Positions 53,830 to 62,936 of a stretch of 64,000 bases of DNA are shown piece after piece. How positions within the stretch are numbered: position 1 is the first letter of the stretch; the number at the start of each line of letters is the position of its first letter. This DNA is from Haloferax denitrificans ATCC 35960 (lineage in GTDB: Archaea > Halobacteriota > Halobacteria > Halobacteriales > Haloferacaceae), in the NCBI RefSeq assembly GCF_000337795.1, contig NZ_AOLP01000019.1:310001-374000 (forward strand), read 5' to 3'. The notes beneath the pieces were generated by a model. The model worked only from the letters and a program-made list of their open reading frames with translations. It was not told where the DNA came from and made no database searches. A program made the position numbers and the translations under genes.

Positions 53830-54468
53830 ATGAAAAGGCGGGAGTTTCTCCGAACGGCTGGCGGTGCGACAGCCGCCGCGACCGCTGCCGCCGGGACCGC
53901 TGCTGCGCAGGAAGGCGGCGGTGGAGCGCAGGTTCAACCCGACTTCGGTGGCCACCTCGACGGCGTCGACGGAGGCTACGAAGACCTCCGCGGCCAAAGC
54001 GAGGTCACCATCGAAGTCGGCGCGTCCGGCAACGGCGGGAACCTTGCGTTCGCACCGGCTGGCATCTGGATCGACACCGGTACGACCGTGACGTGGGAGT
54101 GGACCGGCGAGGGCGGCGGCCACAACGTCGTCTCGAGCGAGGGCGCGTCGCTCGACTCCGGCGCGGCCGTCTCCGAGGCCGGAAGCACCTACGAGTACAC
54201 CTTCGAGAGCGGTGGTATCACGAAGTACCACTGCGTGCCCCACGAGGCGCTCGGCATGCTCGGCGCGGTCGCCGTCGGCGGCGACGTGGCGACTGTGAGC
54301 ACCGGCGGCGGCGGCGAGAAGGAACTGCACGAACTCGGCGTCCCGATTCAGGCACACTGGGTCGGCTCGGCGACGATTCTCGGCATCATCGTCACCATCA
54401 TCTACACGTTCTTCATATTGAAGTACGGCGAGTCCCCGAATACGGGTAACACCGGAGGTGGCGAGTAA
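53830..54468 (+). CDS. hcp: membrane-anchored halocyanin (blue copper protein)
   Basis: A 212-residue electron carrier. The N-terminus MKRREFLRTAGG is a twin-arginine signal. The plastocyanin-like domain shows WEWTGEGGGHNVVSS (first Cu His) and YHCVPHEALGM (Cys, His and Met ligands). A C-terminal helix of about 25 residues (SATILGIIVTIIYTFFILKY) anchors it. Its stop overlaps the next ATG by one base. It replaces, in this cluster, the usual electron acceptor of cytochrome b, which would be a Rieske protein. Confidence 0.88.
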   Translation: MKRREFLRTAGGATAAATAAAGTAAAQEGGGGAQVQPDFGGHLDGVDGGYEDLRGQSEVTIEVGASGNGGNLAFAPAGIWIDTGTTVTWEWTGEGGGHNVVSSEGASLDSGAAVSEAGSTYEYTFESGGITKYHCVPHEALGMLGAVAVGGDVATVSTGGGGEKELHELGVPIQAHWVGSATILGIIVTIIYTFFILKYGESPNTGNTGGGE

Positions 54469-54857
54469 TGTCCTCGACCGGCAGTACGTACGGCGACATC
54501 CATCGATACGAACCGGCGCGCGAGAGCACCGCCGCGGCCATCGCAATCGTCCTCCTGACGATTATCGAGGTCGTGTTCGTGTTCCTCTTCACCTACGGCT
54601 TCGTCTCCGGCTGGGGACTGACCGACACGGGGAACATGTTCCTCGGCGGCGTCCTCGCCGTCATCTTCGTTGACCTCGCGTTCATCCTCGCGCTGTACCG
54701 CAAGGAGTTCCTCCCCGACGTGATGATCGTCAAAAAGCGGCGTCGCAAGTGGGAAGACCTCTACGTCCGCGAGGAGGACGTCGACGGAGTCACGTTCAGC
54801 AGCGACGACGCGTGGGAACAGGTCAAGCGCGCGGTGTACCCCTACTACAAGCGATAA
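54468..54857 (+). CDS. two-helix membrane protein of the cytochrome b cluster
   Basis: A 129-residue protein, two membrane helices (about 22-45 and 55-75) and a basic then acidic tail ending AVYPYYKR. No metal-binding motif. Its ATG overlaps the halocyanin stop (TAATG), and petB follows after 3 bases, so it is translated with both. Haloarchaeal family of unknown function; accessory subunit likely. Confidence 0.72.
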   Translation: MSSTGSTYGDIHRYEPARESTAAAIAIVLLTIIEVVFVFLFTYGFVSGWGLTDTGNMFLGGVLAVIFVDLAFILALYRKEFLPDVMIVKKRRRKWEDLYVREEDVDGVTFSSDDAWEQVKRAVYPYYKR

Positions 54858-54860
54858 ACC

Positions 54861-55655
54861 ATGAGTCTCGAACGCAAAGACGACTACGACCACAAGGCCT
54901 GGATGAAAAAGAAGGACCTCACCCCGGTCGAGGCCACCTTCCTCACCACGCTCATCTGGCTGGATAAGCGACTCCGCATCGTCGATTATCTGGAACTTCT
55001 GGAGACGCTCTACTACCGAGTCAACCTCCAGATGCCGAAGAGCCACACCGAGCAGTACAACCTCGACAACAAGTTCTGGTACTGGTACCCCCTGTACACG
55101 CTCGGGTTGTTCTCGACGCTCGCGTACGTCGTCGCGGCGATTAGCGGGGCCCTTCTCGGGTTCTACTACTCGCCCGCGACGACCGGCGACCCGACCACGG
55201 CCTACAACAGTATCGAGTTCATCATGCGCGACCTGCAGTTCGGCTTCATGCTCCGCTCCGTCCACCGCTGGGCGGCGCAGGTCATGGTCGCGGCCGTGTT
55301 CCTGCACATGCTCCGTGTCTACTTCACGGGGTCGTACAAGGAACCCCGCGAGCTGAACTGGCTCCTCGGCATCGTCCTCATCAGCCTGACGATGGTGTTC
55401 GGGTACACCGGATACCTCCTGCCGTGGGACCAGCTCGCGTTCTGGGCCGGCCAGATCGGCGTCGAGATGGCGCTGTCGGTCCCGCTCGCCGGCGAGTGGG
55501 TCGCACAGCTCCTGTTCGGCGGCTTCTCGCTGGGCCAGTCGACGCTACAGCGCATGTACATCATTCACGTGTTCCTGCTCCCGTTCGTCGTGACGACGCT
55601 CATCGCGATCCACATCGGTATCGTGTGGGTGCAGGGCATCGCGGAGCCGCACTGA
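54861..55655 (+). CDS. petB: cytochrome b6-type subunit
   Basis: Quinol-oxidising membrane core, 264 residues with four to five helices. Two pairs of axial haem histidines: H135 and H149 (13 between) and H236 and H251 (14 between). The 14-residue spacing in the second pair is the b6 type rather than mitochondrial b. The conserved GYTGYLLPWDQLAFWA includes the quinone-site glycine-rich part. A soluble 80-residue N-terminal extension precedes. The subunit IV part is the next gene. Confidence 0.93.
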   Translation: MSLERKDDYDHKAWMKKKDLTPVEATFLTTLIWLDKRLRIVDYLELLETLYYRVNLQMPKSHTEQYNLDNKFWYWYPLYTLGLFSTLAYVVAAISGALLGFYYSPATTGDPTTAYNSIEFIMRDLQFGFMLRSVHRWAAQVMVAAVFLHMLRVYFTGSYKEPRELNWLLGIVLISLTMVFGYTGYLLPWDQLAFWAGQIGVEMALSVPLAGEWVAQLLFGGFSLGQSTLQRMYIIHVFLLPFVVTTLIAIHIGIVWVQGIAEPH

Positions 55656-55665
55656 GGTGACAACT

Positions 55666-56430
55666 ATGAGCGACAACGAACCCGAAAACGAGGAGATTCG
55701 ATCCGACGGCGCGGGCATCGTGGCCCCGGACGACGAGACGCCGACGTGGAGCGAGCGCAAGGCTCGCAAGACCGGCCTCTCTCGGCTTACTTACGAGTAC
55801 TTCGAGCGCGCACGCCGCGAAGACCAGGACCTCCGCACGGAGTCCGACTACGTCGAACGCGACGTGCTCGCGTTCCCCACGTGGCCCCACGAGACCGTCC
55901 GCAACCTCTCTATCGCGTCGTTCTTCGTCGGGATGATTCTGTTCCTCTCGGCGACGATGCCGCCGCACATCGGCAACCCCGCGAACCCGTCGACCACGCC
56001 GGCGGTCATCCTGCCCGACTGGTATCTCTACTGGTCGTTCGGCCTGCTCAAACTCGGCCCCCTCAACCCGGAGATCGCCATTCTGGGCGATCAGATGCTG
56101 ATGGCAGACCGGACGTACGGCGTGCTGGCGAACGGCGTCGTCGTCGGCTTCATCGCCATCGTGCCCTTCCTGAACAAGGGCTCGGCCCGACGTCCCGTCG
56201 AACAGCCGTTCTGGTCCGCGGTCGGCGTCTTCGGCGTGGTGTTCGCGTTGACCATCTCGCTTCTGGCCATCAAGAACCTCATGCCCATGAACGTCGACCT
56301 GCTGTTCGACCTGACGTTCCTGCTCCCGTTCGTCTTCGGGACCATCACCTACGCGGTGCTGAAGACGATGCGCGAGGGGTACATGTACAACCTCAACCGC
56401 CGCTACTACCGGCTTCGCCCGCCGAGATAG
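55666..56430 (+). CDS. petD: cytochrome b subunit IV-like protein
   Basis: A 254-residue protein, start at ATG 55666 with GAGGTGA seven bases earlier. It has an acidic soluble front of about 85 residues, then helices near 88-107, 155-175, 188-208 and 220-240. The quinone-site motif is PDWY (LPDWYLYW), the Asp variant seen in menaquinone users, as expected for haloarchaea. Completes the cytochrome b split as b6/subunit IV. Confidence 0.9.
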   Translation: MSDNEPENEEIRSDGAGIVAPDDETPTWSERKARKTGLSRLTYEYFERARREDQDLRTESDYVERDVLAFPTWPHETVRNLSIASFFVGMILFLSATMPPHIGNPANPSTTPAVILPDWYLYWSFGLLKLGPLNPEIAILGDQMLMADRTYGVLANGVVVGFIAIVPFLNKGSARRPVEQPFWSAVGVFGVVFALTISLLAIKNLMPMNVDLLFDLTFLLPFVFGTITYAVLKTMREGYMYNLNRRYYRLRPPR

Positions 56431-56469
56431 AGCGGAACCACTACCACCCGTCCCTTCTTAGCGCCACTG

Positions 56470-56859
56470 ATGACAGACAGCGACGCAACCGGTCGAACCG
56501 GCGAGAGCGACGGGGCGCGACGCGGACGTCGCGGCCGGCGCGACATCGTCGTCCCCATGCGGCTCTACAAGACGATTACCGTCTTTTCGACGCTCATCGC
56601 CGTCGTGAGCGTGGTCCTCGGCTTCGTCTTCCTCGACGCCGCGACGCTCCAAGTGAGCGCCCTCCGCGCGGTCGTCGCCGGCGCGCTCGGCGCGCTCGGC
56701 ATCGGCGTCGCAGACGGACTCCTCAGCACGGCGCTGGCGGTGGTCGGACTGAGCATCATCGCCTTCGGCGCGGTCGTCTACACGCTCGGAACTCGATTTC
56801 GCGCCCAAGGAATGGGAAAGTCTCAAGAGGACTCCGGCGAAGACTCGAACAATGGCTGA
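56470..56859 (+). CDS. three-helix membrane protein of the cytochrome b cluster
   Basis: A 129-residue protein: basic front (GARRGRRGRRDIVVPMRLY), then three hydrophobic helices (about 34-54, 64-80 and 86-108) and short acidic tail. No metal motif. The next gene overlaps it by 8 bases. Haloarchaeal family without known function; linkage suggests an accessory subunit. Confidence 0.68.
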   Translation: MTDSDATGRTGESDGARRGRRGRRDIVVPMRLYKTITVFSTLIAVVSVVLGFVFLDAATLQVSALRAVVAGALGALGIGVADGLLSTALAVVGLSIIAFGAVVYTLGTRFRAQGMGKSQEDSGEDSNNG

Positions 56860-57133
56860 CGAATTCATCAAGGGACTGGGTATCCTGACCGGGTCCGGAC
56901 TCGCGTGGCTGGTGCTCGCGTCGTGGTACCGGACGAGCAGTTTCGAGAGCAGTAAACAGCTCATCGAGCCGCTGTCGTCCGGCGCGACCGAGGGGCTGTT
57001 CAACATCATCGGCGTCACCCTGATGGACGTGTTCCTCTGGTTCGCGCTCCTCGGCGCGCTCACCTTCTGGGTGCTCATCCCCGCGGGCCACCAGATCATG
57101 TCCGCGCTCGAAGAGCGCCGCAACGCGCAGTAA
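56852..57133 (+). CDS. two-helix membrane protein of the cytochrome b cluster
   Basis: A 93-residue protein with helices at about 7-26 and 54-78. Loop between is acidic, SSKQLIEPLSSGATEGLF. Its ATG lies inside the preceding gene (8-base overlap), so translational coupling is likely. Function unknown. Confidence 0.68.
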   Translation: MADEFIKGLGILTGSGLAWLVLASWYRTSSFESSKQLIEPLSSGATEGLFNIIGVTLMDVFLWFALLGALTFWVLIPAGHQIMSALEERRNAQ

Positions 57134-57274
57134 GCCGACCGGGCGGCGCGGTCAGTTCTCCTCTCATCTCGATTCGAGTCGCGGAAAAACCCCCTCACCA
57201 TAGCGGCCGCGCTCGGGGCGGCCCGCCGCGTCGGATTGGAAAAACTCTAATGACTCTCGCTCCGACGGTCCTGT

Positions 57275-57718
57275 ATGCACCCACTACAGTTCCTCGTCCC
57301 GCTCGACCAGTTGGCGGCGGTCGAACCCATCGTCCCGCACGTGGCGCTCGTGCTCGTGCTTGCGAACTTCGCGACGCGCTTTCTCGCGCATCGGTCGCAC
57401 GTCCGGCAGGCAGAGGAGGGTGGTGCGGAAGCCATCTCCCGATACCTCCCGCACTCGTTCACGTCGGGCGGGCTCGTGCTGGCCTCGTTCCTCTATCTGC
57501 TCGTCGAGCCGCACGGCGGCATGGTGCTGAGCGTGCTGGTCGTCGGGATGTTCGTCACCGACTTCTTCGAGTTCGAAGCGCGGCAAGTCGAGGCCCGGAC
57601 GGACAAACCGCTCGAACGCCCGAACGGGTCGCTCGTCGCCGCGACGCTCGTGCTCCTGTACGCCGCGTTCCAGAGCCTCTTTTTCCTCGTCTCGGACTAC
57701 TGGAACCTCATCGTCTAA
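57275..57718 (+). CDS. membrane protein at the end of the cytochrome b cluster
   Basis: A 147-residue protein with helices near 18-34, 66-84, 88-104 and 120-142. Four histidines (HVALV, AHRSH, PHSF, PHGG) stand near helix ends and could bind haem, though this is not provable. Separated by 141 bases from the previous gene. Function unknown. Confidence 0.65.
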   Translation: MHPLQFLVPLDQLAAVEPIVPHVALVLVLANFATRFLAHRSHVRQAEEGGAEAISRYLPHSFTSGGLVLASFLYLLVEPHGGMVLSVLVVGMFVTDFFEFEARQVEARTDKPLERPNGSLVAATLVLLYAAFQSLFFLVSDYWNLIV

Positions 57719-57829
57719 GCACGCGACGCACTCTTCTCCGCGTCGCCGCGCTCGCATCGCTCACGAGGAACACGTATTTTCGGCGCGTCGAGTCTCGCCG
57801 CTCGGCGGTGACGCCGGCGGTCGCGGCGC

Positions 57830-58555
57830 TCACTCGACGAGAAGCGGGACGCTCCCGTCGCGGTCGACGACCACTGACTCGAACGGACGTATCTCCCGGA
57901 CGACCTCGTCGTCGGCGACGAGCGAGACGCGGGCGTCGTCGCGTTCGACAGACAGTTTAATCGGGGGCTGGAGGACCCACGAGTTCGTCTGCGTCGCGTA
58001 GGGCGAGACGGGGACGACGGCGAGTCCGGCGGCCGGACCGACGACCGCTCCGCCCGCGGCGCGCGCGTAGCCGGAACTCCCGAGCGGGGTGGCGACGACG
58101 ACGCCGTCGGCGCGGAACTCGTCGACTGGCGTCCAGCGCGTCGCCGCGCGCGACTCGTCGGTCGGGTCCGCCGAGAAGGGGACCGCCGTCTCCGCGTGGG
58201 CGACGCCGTACTCGGAGATGTGCGCCGGCTCGCTCGTGACGAGCATCGCGTCGAAGAGCGCGCGCGCCGGCGAGTCCTCGCCGACCGAGAGCGTCGGGTG
58301 GTCGACGACGCGGCCGCCGCCGGCGACGAACGCGGACAGTCGCGACTCCAGTTCGTCGCGCTTTGGCGACCACGGCGCGGCGCAGTCGACGGGAACGGCC
58401 GGACACGACCACTCGGAGCCGAGCGCGACCGCCGAGAGCGCCGACTCGCCGACCGCGACGACGGCGTCCGCGTCGGCCGGCTCCGGCTCGACCGCCGCAC
58501 CGGCCGCTCTGACGGCGGCGGCGACCGAGTCGTCACCGACGATACCGAATCTCAT
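57830..58555 (-). CDS. NAD kinase-like protein, atypical N-terminus
   Basis: A 241-residue protein with the NAD kinase C-terminal domain (DGVVVATPLGSSGYARAAGGAVVGP near residue 150, then VVPVSPYATQTNSWVLQPP). The ATP-binding GGDGT of the N-terminal domain is not present: the corresponding stretch is AVVAVGESALSAV. It could be a catalytically altered or regulatory paralogue. Haloarchaea usually have another, canonical NAD kinase. Confidence 0.8.
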   Translation of the reverse strand: MRFGIVGDDSVAAAVRAAGAAVEPEPADADAVVAVGESALSAVALGSEWSCPAVPVDCAAPWSPKRDELESRLSAFVAGGGRVVDHPTLSVGEDSPARALFDAMLVTSEPAHISEYGVAHAETAVPFSADPTDESRAATRWTPVDEFRADGVVVATPLGSSGYARAAGGAVVGPAAGLAVVPVSPYATQTNSWVLQPPIKLSVERDDARVSLVADDEVVREIRPFESVVVDRDGSVPLLVE

Positions 58556-58680
58556 CGTCGTCCACCCGCGGCGAGCCCCCGTAGCATCGTCCCGTGCTAC
58601 GCCGCGGCGAATAAAAGCCCTCGTGGTTCGGTCCGGCGGTGGGAAACGGGATTCCGCGGACTGTCAGCGTCGCCGACGCC

Positions 58681-59988
58681 TCAGAACGGCCAGTCGCCGG
58701 TGACCTTCATGCCTTCCGCTTGGTCTTCGGCCTCGAGCGCCGCCGCGATGTCCGCGGGGTCGGCGTGGGGTATCTCGCGGTCGGCGTCGGCGAGTTCGAC
58801 GGTCAGTTCAGTGAGGAGAATCGCCTGCTCGCGGAGCGTCCGCGACTCCAGTTTCTCGATGGTGTCGGCGTGGGTGTGACCCCAGCCGCGGCCGCGGCCC
58901 TCCTGTTCACTGCTGACCATGTACGCCGGGACGCCGTGGGCGACGAACGGCCAGTGGTCGCTGTGCGGGAGCTGTTCGGGGAGCGTCGAAACGTCGTGGT
59001 CGAACCGCTCGGCGACGGCGTCGGCGGCGGCTTCGAGTTCGTCGAAGCCGTGGGTCGTGAGCTTGAGCGTCCGCCCGGCGACGACGCCGTCGTTGTTGAC
59101 GATGGCTTTCACGTCGCTTCGGGCGTCGCCGAGGCGGTCGGCCTCGTACGCGGAGCCGACGAGACCGACCTCCTCCGCGCCGAAGCAGACGAAGCGGACG
59201 CGCGTGTCGAGTTCGTCCTCGCGGGCGGCGAGCGCGCGGGCGACCTCGACCACCATCGCGGTGCCCGCGCCGTTGTCCATCGCGCCCTCGGCGATGTCGT
59301 GGGCGTCGAGGTGGCTCGTGACGAGCACCTCCTCGTCGGTGTCGGGGCCGAGTTCGGCGTGGACGTTCCCGCTTTCGGCCGCGGGCGCCTCGCAGGTCAC
59401 GTCGACGGTCACCTCGTCGCCGTCGAACCGGCGGCGGAGGCGCGCGCCGACTTCCTTGCTCACGCCGACCGCGGGGATGTCGCCGATGGGCGCGTCCGCG
59501 GTGCCGACGCTCCCCGTGGGCGGGAGTTGGCCGGGGACGTGGTTGGCGAAGACGAACGCGGCCGCGCCGGCCTCGACGGCGTAGTAGTACTTCTCGCGGC
59601 GGTGGATGAAGCGGTCGTAGTGGTCGGGGACCGTCGTGGAGACGACGACGACCTTCCCCGAGAGGTCGCGGTCGAAGTCCTCGGGCAGGCCGTAGCCGAG
59701 GTCGACCAGTTCGCCGCTCGCGGTGCCGGCGGGACTTCGCGGGAGCGCGATGCACTCTTGGGTGGTGTCGGCGGCGTAGACGGCGCTGTCGCCGCGCTCC
59801 CAGCCCTGAATCTCGAAGGGGTCGATGCGGACGTTCCGCGCGCCGACGCGGTCGAGGGCGTCTCGGGTCGCCTCCATCGCCTCGCGCTCGCCGGGCGAGC
59901 CGGTCATCCGGTTGCCGATGTCGACGAGTCGCTCCAAGTGGTTCCAGCCGACCTCGCTCGTGAACGTGTCGCCTATCCAGTCACTCAT
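58681..59988 (-). CDS. M28 family metallopeptidase
   Basis: Zinc aminopeptidase-like protein of 435 residues, no signal peptide seen. Zinc ligands: SHLDAHD (near 230), EGAMDNGAGTAM (near 240), AEEVGLVGSAYE, Asp in IVNNDG, and the last His in GHTHADTIEKL. A PA-type insertion lies around residues 95-175. Likely acts on small peptides in the cytoplasm. Confidence 0.9.
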   Translation of the reverse strand: MSDWIGDTFTSEVGWNHLERLVDIGNRMTGSPGEREAMEATRDALDRVGARNVRIDPFEIQGWERGDSAVYAADTTQECIALPRSPAGTASGELVDLGYGLPEDFDRDLSGKVVVVSTTVPDHYDRFIHRREKYYYAVEAGAAAFVFANHVPGQLPPTGSVGTADAPIGDIPAVGVSKEVGARLRRRFDGDEVTVDVTCEAPAAESGNVHAELGPDTDEEVLVTSHLDAHDIAEGAMDNGAGTAMVVEVARALAAREDELDTRVRFVCFGAEEVGLVGSAYEADRLGDARSDVKAIVNNDGVVAGRTLKLTTHGFDELEAAADAVAERFDHDVSTLPEQLPHSDHWPFVAHGVPAYMVSSEQEGRGRGWGHTHADTIEKLESRTLREQAILLTELTVELADADREIPHADPADIAAALEAEDQAEGMKVTGDWPF

Positions 59989-60189
59989 GGTGACCCGTCT
60001 CGCGGGGCCGTGGTAACCGTTGCGATGGGGCGAAACCGGGCGTCGGTCGAGGGCGAAAACCGACCGACACCGATTGGAACCGCGGCTCGTCGCGTCGCGG
60101 CCGCGAGCGCGGGGAAGCGAGGGGCGAACCGCGACGCGGCCCGCGGGCGAGCGGCAGGTTCAAGGACCATCTATCACGTACGTTCATCC

Positions 60190-61355
60190 ATGACCGACGT
60201 GCGAATCGCCGGGGTCGGACTGACGAAGTTCGGCAGTCACCCCGAGCGAACCGGCCGCGACCTGTTCGCGGAGGCCGCCCTCGCCGCCCGCGAGGACGCC
60301 GGCGTCTCCCGCGACGACTACGAGGAACTCTTCTACGGCAACTTCATGGGCGAACTCGCCGAGAAACAGGGCCATCAGGGGCCGGTCATGGCCGAGGCCG
60401 CCGGCCTCGACTGCCCCGCGACCCGCTACGAGCAGGCCTGCGCCTCCGCGGGCGTCGCTTTCCGGCAGGCCGTCGCGACGATTCGGAGCGGCGCGGCCGA
60501 CGTGGTCCTCGCCGGCGGCATGGAGCGCATGAACAACCTCGGCACCGCCGAGGTGACCCAGTCGCTCGCCATCGCCGCGGACGAACTGTTCGAGGTCCGC
60601 GCGGGCGTCACGTTCCCCGGCGCGTACGCGCTCATGGCCCGCGCGTACTTCGACGCCTTCGGCGGCGACAGCGAGGACCTCGCGCACATCGCGGTGAAGA
60701 ACCACGCCAACGCGATGCAGAACGACTACGCGCAGTTCCACCGCGAAATCACGGTTGACGACGCGCTCGAAAGCCCCGTCGTCGCCGACCCGCTTTCCCT
60801 CTACGACGCCTGTCCCATCACCGACGGCGCGAGCGCGGTCGTCCTCGTCAGCGACGACTACGCCGAGCGCCACGGCCTCGACGCGCCCGTCTCCGTCACC
60901 GGGTCGGGACAGGGCGGCGACAAGGCCGCGCTCCAAGACCGGCCCCACCTCGCGCGGACGCCCGCCGCGACGAAGCCGCCGACGCCGCCTACGCAGACGC
61001 CGGTATCGGCCCCGACGACGTGGACGTGGCCGAGGTCCACGACTGCTTCACCATCGCCGAGGTGCTCGCGCTCGAATCGCTCGGCCTCTACGACCACGGC
61101 GAAGGTGTCGGCGCGGCCGCCCGCGGCGAGACGACCCGCGACGGCGACCTCCCGGTGAACCTCTCGGGCGGCCTCAAGGCGAAGGGCCACCCGGTCGGCG
61201 CGACGGGCACCGCCCAAGTCGTCGAGATGACGAAGCTCCTCCGCGGCGACCACGGCAACAGCGACGCCGTCCCCGACGCTCGGGTCGGCGTCACCCACAA
61301 CGCGGGCGGGACCGTCGCCAGCGCGGTCGTCCACGTGCTGGAGGTGGACCGATGA
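60190..61355 (+). pseudogene. thiolase-type acyltransferase with apparent one-base frameshift
   Basis: The first frame (60190 to about 60971) encodes the N-terminal two thirds of an SCP2-type archaeal thiolase: RIAGVGLTKFGSHPERTG, active Cys in YEQACASAGVAFR, AGGMERMNNLG. From 60972 the matching end is in the next frame ([49 protein letters not shown]). One base near 60970-60972 is missing: restoring it gives about 388 residues, normal for the family. Either a true null mutation or a sequencing error in a homopolymer-poor GC run. Partner DUF35 gene follows with the usual ATGA overlap. Confidence 0.85.
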
Positions 61356-61732
61356 CCGACACCGGCTACGACGAGTGGCTGGCCGCAATCGCGGACGGCG
61401 AGGGCTACTACCTCGCGTGTCCCGACGGCCACGGCTCGCTCCCGCCGCGGCGGTCCTGTCCGCACTGCGGCGCGGCCGAGTTGACCGAGGAGCCGCTCCC
61501 GGCGACGGGCGAGATACTCACCTTCACCGAGGTGCACGTCCCCGCGCCGGACTTCGCCGACGAAGCGCCCTACGTGACGGCCATCGCGTCGTTCGGCCCC
61601 GTCAAACTCACGGGCGTCGTCCGCGACCTCCCCGCCGACGAGGTCGACCTCGGCACGACCGTCTCGGTCGGCGTGGACGAGAACGCCACCACCGGCGAGT
61701 CGTTACTCGTGTTCCTCCCCGCGAGCGAGTAG
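61352..61732 (+). CDS. DUF35 zinc-ribbon/OB-fold acyl-CoA-binding protein
   Basis: A 126-residue partner of thiolases and HMG-CoA synthase-like enzymes. N-terminal helix, rubredoxin-like zinc ribbon (cysteines in [20 protein letters not shown]), then OB fold ([28 protein letters not shown]). In archaeal complexes it channels acyl-CoA between subunits. It is intact although the thiolase before it is frameshifted. Confidence 0.92.
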   Translation: MTDTGYDEWLAAIADGEGYYLACPDGHGSLPPRRSCPHCGAAELTEEPLPATGEILTFTEVHVPAPDFADEAPYVTAIASFGPVKLTGVVRDLPADEVDLGTTVSVGVDENATTGESLLVFLPASE

Positions 61733-61748
61733 CGCCGCGGCCGAATCT

Positions 61749-61892
61749 TTAGTCGTCGCGCGCCTCGACGACCTCCAGCGGCGAGCGCCAGCCGAAGACG
61801 TACGAGCCGAGGAGCCACGCCCAGAAGCCGGCCGCGAGGAGCGCGATGGCACCGTACAGGAACAGAGAGAACAGCGATAGGGAGTCGAGCAT
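61749..61892 (-). CDS. 47-residue membrane protein
   Basis: Small reading frame from ATG 61892 to TAA 61749, with MLDSLSLFSLFLYGAIALLA as the start, a 28-residue hydrophobic helix, the turn YVFGWRSPLEVVE, and an acidic end. The codons and helix-then-acid pattern look protein coding. It lies just after an alpha/beta hydrolase on the same strand (39 bases). No known family. Confidence 0.6.
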   Translation of the reverse strand: MLDSLSLFSLFLYGAIALLAAGFWAWLLGSYVFGWRSPLEVVEARDD

Positions 61893-61931
61893 CGGTCTAA
61901 GGATTGAATTGAGGTCGCGGTCGCGTCGGCG

Positions 61932-62858
61932 TCAGTCGAGGGCGTCGCGGACGGTGTCAACGAAGGCGTTCGGGAACTCGACGTGCGGGAGCAACATCGC
62001 GTCGTCGAAGACGACGAGCCTGCAGTCCGCCGCGTCCGCGAGGTCCCGACCCCGCTTCAGCGGCGTGATGTCGCTCTCGCGGCCCCAGACGAGCGTCGTC
62101 GGCACGTCGAGGGCCGACAGCGCCTCCGCGAGGTCGATGTCGGTGTTGAGGTAGCCCGAGATGAACGACGCCGGCGCGAAGCGCGCGCCCTCCTGGTGAG
62201 CCGTGCGCCACTCGTACTCCTGCCACTCCTCGCCCGCCTTCTCGGGGTCGTAGTAGCCGTGGTCGGCGTTGAAGTAGCGAATCGACGGCCGGGAGGCGAC
62301 GACGTTGAACAGCGCCTCGCCGACGACCGGCGCGCGGACGAGTTCGCGGAGCCACTCCTTCGGGTCGGGGCCGCCGCGCGGCGTGGGACAGACGAGGACG
62401 AACCGCGAGACGGACACGTCGTCTCGCTCCGCGGCGGTGACGGCGTAGGCCGCGGTGAGCGACGAGGCGAGGACCGCGGGGTCGTCGTACTCCGCGAGGA
62501 AGTCGCCGACGAAGTCCTCGTAGAGCGCGGGCGAGTAGTACAACGCCGGGCGGTCCGACAGGCCGAACCCGGGGAGGTCGGGCGCGACGACGTGGTAGTC
62601 CTCGGCGAGGGTCGAAAACACCTCGCGGAACTCGCCGGACGACCCCGCGGCGTTGATACCGTGGAGGAACACGAGCGTCGGGTCGTCCTCGTTTCCGGCC
62701 TCGACGTACGACACGTCCATGCCGCGCCAGCGGTACGTCCCGTGGGCTCCGGAGAGCGGCGGTTCGAGAGGGCCCACGCGTTTCGAGAGGGCGGCGTTGG
62801 TCGCGGCGGTGAGACCGACGCCGGCGGCGGCCAGTCCGATGGCTCGTCGGAGTTTCAT
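61932..62858 (-). CDS. alpha/beta hydrolase, membrane-anchored
   Basis: A 308-residue hydrolase with an N-terminal hydrophobic anchor (residues 5-23). Fold signatures are VFLHGINAAGSS (oxyanion), APDLPGFGLSD, nucleophile elbow LASSLTAAYA (a non-classical ASSLTA in place of GxSxG), acid in WGRESDITP and His in LLPHVEFPN. Substrate unknown; esterase or lipase-like. Confidence 0.85.
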   Translation of the reverse strand: MKLRRAIGLAAAGVGLTAATNAALSKRVGPLEPPLSGAHGTYRWRGMDVSYVEAGNEDDPTLVFLHGINAAGSSGEFREVFSTLAEDYHVVAPDLPGFGLSDRPALYYSPALYEDFVGDFLAEYDDPAVLASSLTAAYAVTAAERDDVSVSRFVLVCPTPRGGPDPKEWLRELVRAPVVGEALFNVVASRPSIRYFNADHGYYDPEKAGEEWQEYEWRTAHQEGARFAPASFISGYLNTDIDLAEALSALDVPTTLVWGRESDITPLKRGRDLADAADCRLVVFDDAMLLPHVEFPNAFVDTVRDALD

Positions 62859-62936
62859 GTCACGTAGATTGCGCGCGGTGGCCTTAATTCGCCCGCCCGT
62901 GGCGGGGTGGTCGGCGGGGAAGACGGCGCGTCGGCG

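Noticed and set aside
60755-61732. 325-codon frame that would fuse a long N-terminus to the DUF35 protein
   Set aside because: The first 200 codons are out-of-frame arginine-rich sequence within the thiolase; the DUF35 protein properly begins at the ATG at 61352 overlapping the thiolase stop.
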